Under the pieces are notes generated by a model. The model had not been told where the DNA came from and ran no database searches. It was given only the letters and a program-made list of their open reading frames with translations. Source: Acanthaster planci (lineage: Eukaryota > Echinodermata > Asteroidea > Valvatida > Acanthasteridae). From it: DNA of 24,769 nt. Where the stretch lies: assembly GCF_001949145.1 (NCBI RefSeq), contig NW_019091378.1, positions 1,644,916-1,669,684 on the forward strand, given 5' to 3'. Shown in pieces: positions 19,376 through 24,769 of the stretch (within the stretch, counting starts at the first letter, position 1; every line of letters starts with the position of its first letter). The position numbers and the translations under genes were made by a program.

Positions 19376-19495
19376 AGAGATGTTATTGTCACTTTCTTCA
19401 ACCAGTATCTTCCCATTTAGATTTGACAATCTGGCTGATAGACAGGGTGCTTTTGTGAAGGTTGACACAGAGCTTCTATCAAGGTCCCCCAAAAG
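19376..19495 (+). CDS. Candidate internal exon of an unrecognised plus-strand gene
   Basis: A good acceptor (GATATCTTTCCAG at 19363-19375) and a good donor (AAAAG then GTAAGC at 19496) bound exactly 120 bases. Only one of the three phases is open, reading EMLLSLSSTSIFPFRFDNLA and then DRQGAFVKVDTELLSRSPK. I do not recognise the peptide. The same bases carry a longer minus-strand frame (19127-19492, 121 codons), so chance cannot be excluded. Confidence 0.25.
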
Positions 19496-22400
19496 GTAAG
19501 CACAGTTCTTCCTTCAAACTCTATGCTGGAATGTACAGAATGGGGAGAGTGGATAGTTCCTCAGATTGAATGAAAACTCTCAATGTGGCTCAACACCACC
19601 ATTACTATGGTAGAATGCGGAGGGCTGTTTGATAAAGATGCCTCAACACCTTGTTTTATATTTCAGAGATGCCACTAGCCTATGCCAAAAATTTGGAAAA
19701 TCACACGGTGTCGGTTTTATACGTATTAACTCCTCAATCCTTCACCTGTTGGAGGACTGAGGAGTGTTAGGGTTAATGGCAGGGGTCTGCGTGCATGTAC
19801 ACAACGTGCATCTTCATCGTGTAGTTGGCTATAAAAACAAAGTTCTTTCGTGATCATTGCAGCCTACATGTAGGCCAGCCTGCTGTTTTTTACTCAAAAA
19901 GATACAAACATGACATGATCGGAAGTATGCAGCCTTATGGTCATGACGGTAGTTGGTAGGCATCGAGCTGTCCATGACAAGCGATTTACATGTGTCAAAG
20001 GTCAATATTTAAACATATTTCCAAAAAGTCATATTTCCGATTAAAATCGGAAAAGTGGCATCTCTGATATTTGAGCTTGTAAGAGAGGCTGTCAGTCATG
20101 ACAAAGGCATGGATTACAAAGATGAAAATATGGGAGCCTTAAATTATTTAAGCTTTTGTCAGAAAATACTCGTAAAGAAAATGGTTTCCCACAGATTTTG
20201 CAATGGACCAGCAAGGAAACAACAAAAAATGGAAAGATGTTTTCAAAGTTTATTCATCATTAGATCACTGATGATTGATTGTATTTTCTTCACAGGTGGT
20301 GATACATGCTTGAACGCTGCTGCCATTCAAAGCAACATCAGACAACCTGAGACCTGCTGCATTCCCATGTAGTCTGAATAGGGCATCATTGGGTGAGTTC
20401 ATTCCAGTTACTCCTAGAGTAACCTACTCCATCCAAACTGAACAGAGCATGCTGAAATCTATGGACATTTTGTCCAAAAATTCCAAGTACTGTCAGGTGG
20501 AAAATTAATTGGCAGCAAGTGGATAACTCATTTCAGATGAATACAGCAACAAATTTCAAATCTGACATCAATTTGAAGAACCTGAAGTATAGCAGATACT
20601 TCAGTAATTGTGTTTTGACAGAAAATGACAGAAGATTGTTCTTACCGACAAAGAAGGGTTTTGCTTGGATCAAGGCAGCAAAACAATGGGCCCCTTGACT
20701 TCTGCAGCATTTATGCAATGCTTGTTACATGTAGATGGGGGCCAAAATGAACACTGGAGTCCTTCACAGTCATCCATATAGCATGCTTAGTTTGGAGGGA
20801 GCTGGGTACACTCCATCATCTTTATAGATGTCAAATCGTTCAGAACTCAGTGCACTACAGCAGGAGCCAGGATATTAGCAATAAAGAGGATACCAAGAGT
20901 AATTACGGAATGGGACAAAAGAGAGCAAGCTTTTAATTTCTTTGGTTCAAGCCCATGTTGATTGAAACTAAAATAGATATGGAACTTTTTCCAGCAAGGA
21001 TTTTTTGGCTCTTGACTCTGAAATGCCATAAAATTATGATTTTACCGTAGCTGTCAAATCAATTGTTCCAAAATGACGGTACACTAATAAAACCATTGAT
21101 AGGCAAAAATATGTAGAATCATTGTCTTTTGAGGACTGAAGAATCTATAATCAAACTGGAAATTGGTTTCCTTACAGCACCTGGAAGCACAAATTGTGTA
21201 CAATATGTTGTACATGTACAGTACAATCAGGTAGAATGAGATCCAGTTGGGGCTGTTACTCTCAATGACAAAAATCTTTTGATAACTTTGGCTCTACCGG
21301 TACCACCACACACTGTTTTCAAACTATCGAGCACTATGCTTAATGCTTTAGCAAGACTGAATAAAACAAACCATAAAAAGTGCCTGTCAATAATGCCAGA
21401 GGCATAATACTTCTCACAATGAAAAGAGTTCAGATTGTGTGAAGTAATATTAGGAATCCTTGTAGCAATGAGAAAATTGCAGTGCTTTCCTGGTGTTTGG
21501 CAGCTAGGGATAGTCACTTTCTTCACTTCCTTCTCTTCCTAAAATACCTGAATCAAACCTATGAATTCTTCTTTTGTTTCTCAATTCTTTACTGTAATTT
21601 CATTAAGGCCCCGTGTATAAATTCATGTCTGAGGAGAACTATAAAGAGGAACTGCTTTTGAATTGCTGTTTTTCGAGAAAGTGAAAGTTTTTGTACATTT
21701 ATGTGCTCACATCAGGAGTTGCCAAGCAATTTTTATTTCAAACCAAAAAGCTGGATTAGATAGGTGAAAAACATAATTTGGGAAATGAGTTATAAGTCCT
21801 CAGTTATGTTGAAGGCTATTTTTGCCGAAGAGTCCTCGGTTGTTATTACATGCAAAATACTTTCATTGTCATCTTTGAATATTCTGAAAACGTTGCTCAA
21901 AAAATGAGTTGTCAAAACGTGAGTGATGAAATCATGTACATGCACAATACATGTAGTGGTCATGCCAGTGTAAAGCCTATTTCTCTGTTATTGTCTGAGA
22001 AGTGAAGCACAAAAATTGGCAGATGATGTCTACGTCTTGAATTACGTCTGTGTTACTTTTCCAAGCTGTGGTTCATTGCGGTTTACATTGTCATATTTCC
22101 TTGATTATTTTCTATTCCAACCGTGCATGGTTTCACATATGATAAACACTGACCATACTTATATGTACATGTATGTGGATTAATCCTGAGATTTCACCTA
22201 TTGCCGTGTGACTTTTGCAGGTTTCTATTCATTTCATTATAAGGAAAGTGTTTTCAAATGAAAAAAATAGCAAACATTTCAAGGTATCTTTTCCCCCTTT
22301 TTTCTGGAGGTCTTTTTCTTGCGTGTAGAGTATCTCACTAAGTAAATGTTTCTTTGTTCAGTCATTCTTTTGCAAATATGTAGCATTTTTCCACAAAACT

Positions 22401-24769
22401 TGGACAGATAAGAGTGTCTATTCACAAAATTCTACCAGTATTAGGGCTTTGGAGAATGAAAAATCCTTATTTTAAATGCACAATTAATTGAAAAAAGATA
22501 TTATGGATTTGGATCTGAATACCATTCCCAGGCAAGAAAGCTACTGATGTTAATTAAACACATACATGTATGTCACTTCAAACAACAAATACATGTACCT
22601 CCTATTTTAAAAACTTTTCAACGTCATTATGAATGTGCACATGAATATGACTTTGTCCAGGTTTCATGGAAAAATGTCACGTGTGTAACATGCATGTATC
22701 GACATTAGAATGGAGAATCATGTGGAGAATTTATTTCAAATAGCTGGAGACTGGAGGACATTAAAATTTTTATAAATGTTTAGACATGTAATTCTGACTG
22801 GGAAGATTCCATTGTCATTTCTGGGGGGGGAATTGAGGTAGTTATTGCAAAATCTGACTCGTGCTATTTGAAGTAAATTCTTGAGGGCAATGAGATTGAT
22901 GATTATTGACACCATTATTTTGACACCACACATGCTCTGTGATGGAATATGAGTTAACTGGTGTATTTCTAGGTGAAGCACATTTGGGCACACCTTTTGG
23001 AATTACAGTGTCAAAAATGACAGTTAAAGTACTCTTTTGTACACACCCATTGTCCTCAGTGTTCTAGAATCAGTGTACAGGAACTAACTTATGACAAAAA
23101 ACTGTTTCAGAATATTACATTTTGCCAACAATCTCTGGCTTAGTTTTCCTTATGTTTTACCAATAGTACTTGTTTTAAACATTTAACCCTATTTACTGAA
23201 TTGGAGGTTTCAGGACTGTTATGGTTAATGTTTTCTGCAAGATACTATACACGTAATATTTATTATTTTATTTGAATGAGCAAAATGAACCCTCCAATTT
23301 TGTGGCGATCTGTTTCAACATTTTACTTTGTCTGAAAACTATTGAGCTTAATCAAAACTGCATTTTCATTTCGCTGGAAAAAGCACTGTATCTGCAATTG
23401 TATGCATGATGTCATCTTTTAAAATCATTACCTTGTTAAAGGATGCATGCAATGAATTTTGTCAGACTGACTTAGCTCACTTGTGAATATTCTTCATCTC
23501 ATGAAAAAATTGAAACCTTTTAGAGTGAAGTGTAGCTGAAAGGTGCATGTTATTCAACACACACACAAATTGTCCAAGCTTTTCTGTACAAGTGAGGGTG
23601 CTGTAGTGTAAATCAAACGAGCCACTGATCATTTGCAGGCCTTCGTATTAAAATTCGGCACCACTAATTTTCTCATCCAAAACATTTCTGAGAGAAGGTT
23701 GTTCACTGGCTTGTTGCCATATACTGCCACAACAATTGCTAAAGACAGAAATTTACGATGCAAATTTCCAGCAGTTTAAGATCCAGTACTTGGAATGACA
23801 TCACAGTTTTGCTAATGAACATGGAAATTTACATGTACATTGGATTGAAACCAAAAAGGCTCTAAAGTACAAATTTAAAATAGCAAAACAAAAATGAAAG
23901 TTAAATGAAGCATGGGTGCACTTTCAGGGGTTAAAGTAAAAGAATGGTTGCATTGTTTAAATTTGTAGTACTGTGGTAGTATTTTTAGTACATTTTCCAT
24001 TATTTAATTATGCATGCTTATTTGACGTGTTTTCAAACACTTGGATAAGATTTTCTTGGTTGCCATGTTATGATCATACATGTAGTTTCCCACTTCTTTT
24101 TTTACGTTTCTTACTGTAGTTGGAAGAGAAGTCAAGATGCTTACACCTTCCTTTACAGGAAGTTGGTTATAAACCCTCATAGTAATGAGTAATTGTATAA
24201 ATTTCTCTACATGTAACACCTGTAAGCCTAGCAAAGGAAACCATCAAAATCTGATTCTGTCAGGTAGTGTGATTGTGGCAAGTGGTGATGGCCCACTACT
24301 GTGAAGCTGAGAGCAGTTTCCACACAGACTTCGGTAATGGAAAGAACAGCTCCCTTACAAGATTGTGGCTGTCTATAACAAGTTCAAAACTATAAAGCCA
24401 GATTTGGACATACTGGGTGGAGAATTATTTCAAAACCTACATGTACCAGGGTTGCTTCTCCAGCTCCAAATGGCTGGCAAGAAAGAACAAGTGCTGAAAG
24501 ATCAAGGCTTTGCAGTCATCCACTGTAGGCCTAGGTCTTTATGAGATTATGTGAGAGCAGCTAACCACAGATGTACCCAATTCCATGCCACTGCTGAGGT
24601 GTTCAAGTACAGCAGTGATGAGGGGTTAGTCTGGAGGACTTAAGTTCTTGTGACGAGAGCCATAGAATGTAGGCCAAATGCTGACTCTCACAATCGCCAC
24701 CTTCAGTGTTACTTTTTGCATATTGAGGATTTGGGCATCTGCGGGCATCTCTCTTCAGTCAGCAGTAGC
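19496..24769. other. Long non-coding stretch, intron or intergene-like
   Basis: More than 5 kb without a recognisable gene. It contains a hairpin at 19729-19765, eleven TACATGTA copies and scattered short frames (20055-20372 plus, 21227-21526 minus, 22736-22993 minus, 24004-24234 minus) without domains. If the candidate exon at 19376-19495 is real, this could be its downstream intron. Confidence 0.4.
19729..19765. repeat. Imperfect 15-bp inverted repeat (hairpin)
   Basis: ACTCCTCAATCCTTC at 19729-19743 matches the reverse complement of GGAGGACTGAGGAGT at 19751-19765 at 13 of 15 bases. The flanks read ATTA and, a few bases on, GGGTTAAT, so this may be the core of a short foldback element. A vaguely similar GGAGGTTTCAGGACTGTTATGGTTAAT occurs near 23203-23229. 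Confidence 0.6.

Larger units (their letters stand above)
893..24445. repeat. Dispersed TACATGTA palindrome, 28 copies
   Basis: Copies start at 893, 2707, 3532, 3538, 3583, 3902, 4105, 5752, 6480, 12494, 14312, 14744, 15069, 15075, 15958, 18276, 19276, 19865, 20726, 21211, 21948, 22166, 22563, 22590, 23830, 24077, 24208 and 24438. At about 60% A+T roughly one copy would be expected by chance in this length. Most are solitary, not tandem. This over-representation is characteristic of several marine invertebrate genomes. Confidence 0.85.

Noticed and set aside
24240-24769. Possible coding remnant at the right end
   Set aside because: Composition becomes slightly less AT-rich, but all frames contain several stops and no motif is recognisable.

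Overview
The window is eukaryotic nuclear DNA, AT-rich and intron/intergene-like. It most likely comes from a marine invertebrate (echinoderm, hemichordate, amphioxus or mollusc are all possible; I cannot choose among them). Reasons: no bacterial-style gene packing, GT/AG splice sites and AATAAA signals that fit the reading frames, several decayed eukaryotic DNA transposons, and a strong excess of the palindrome TACATGTA (28 copies counted by eye). There are no rRNA genes, no functional tRNA gene, no CRISPR array and no operon.

Layout. 1-6.7 kb: no recognisable gene, but two foldback (MITE-like) elements, at 544-786 and 2398-2537. 6.7-7.5 kb: a broken Tc1-like transposase on the minus strand. 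8.5-9.8 kb: the best host-gene candidate, an unrecognised two-exon minus-strand gene with a Ser-rich middle and a C-terminal coiled coil; its stop codon overlaps its poly(A) signal. 9.9-11.0 kb: an acidic repeat ORF and a second ORF of possible transposase origin, both minus strand and each with one disruption. 11.5-13.3 kb: minus-strand mosaic of a piggyBac fragment abutting the remains of a different, poorly described protein with coiled coil, a GDGT segment and a GGDLKFL plus cysteine segment, which I interpret as a possible DDE-type recombinase core. 13.57-13.9 kb: a minus-strand first exon resembling the acidic N-terminus of P2RX7-C-domain proteins, with a perfect CRE palindrome about 100 bp upstream. 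16.0 kb: a tRNA-derived SINE remnant. 16.8-17.4 kb: a second piggyBac remnant, broken by a 13-bp tandem duplication and one indel. 17.9-18.3 kb: a complete THAP zinc-finger exon whose expected start codon reads ATA. 18.4-24.8 kb: almost featureless, with a candidate plus-strand exon, two hairpins and many TACATGTA copies.

How it fits together: all recognisable transposase remnants and the better gene candidates lie on the minus strand. The 6.5-12.5 kb block that holds most of them contains no TACATGTA copy, unlike the flanks. The most novel items are the GDGT/GGDLKFL remnant with its RAG1-like spacing, the THAP exon next to the piggyBac remnant, and the two foldback elements. All family assignments are from reading motifs; no search was run.
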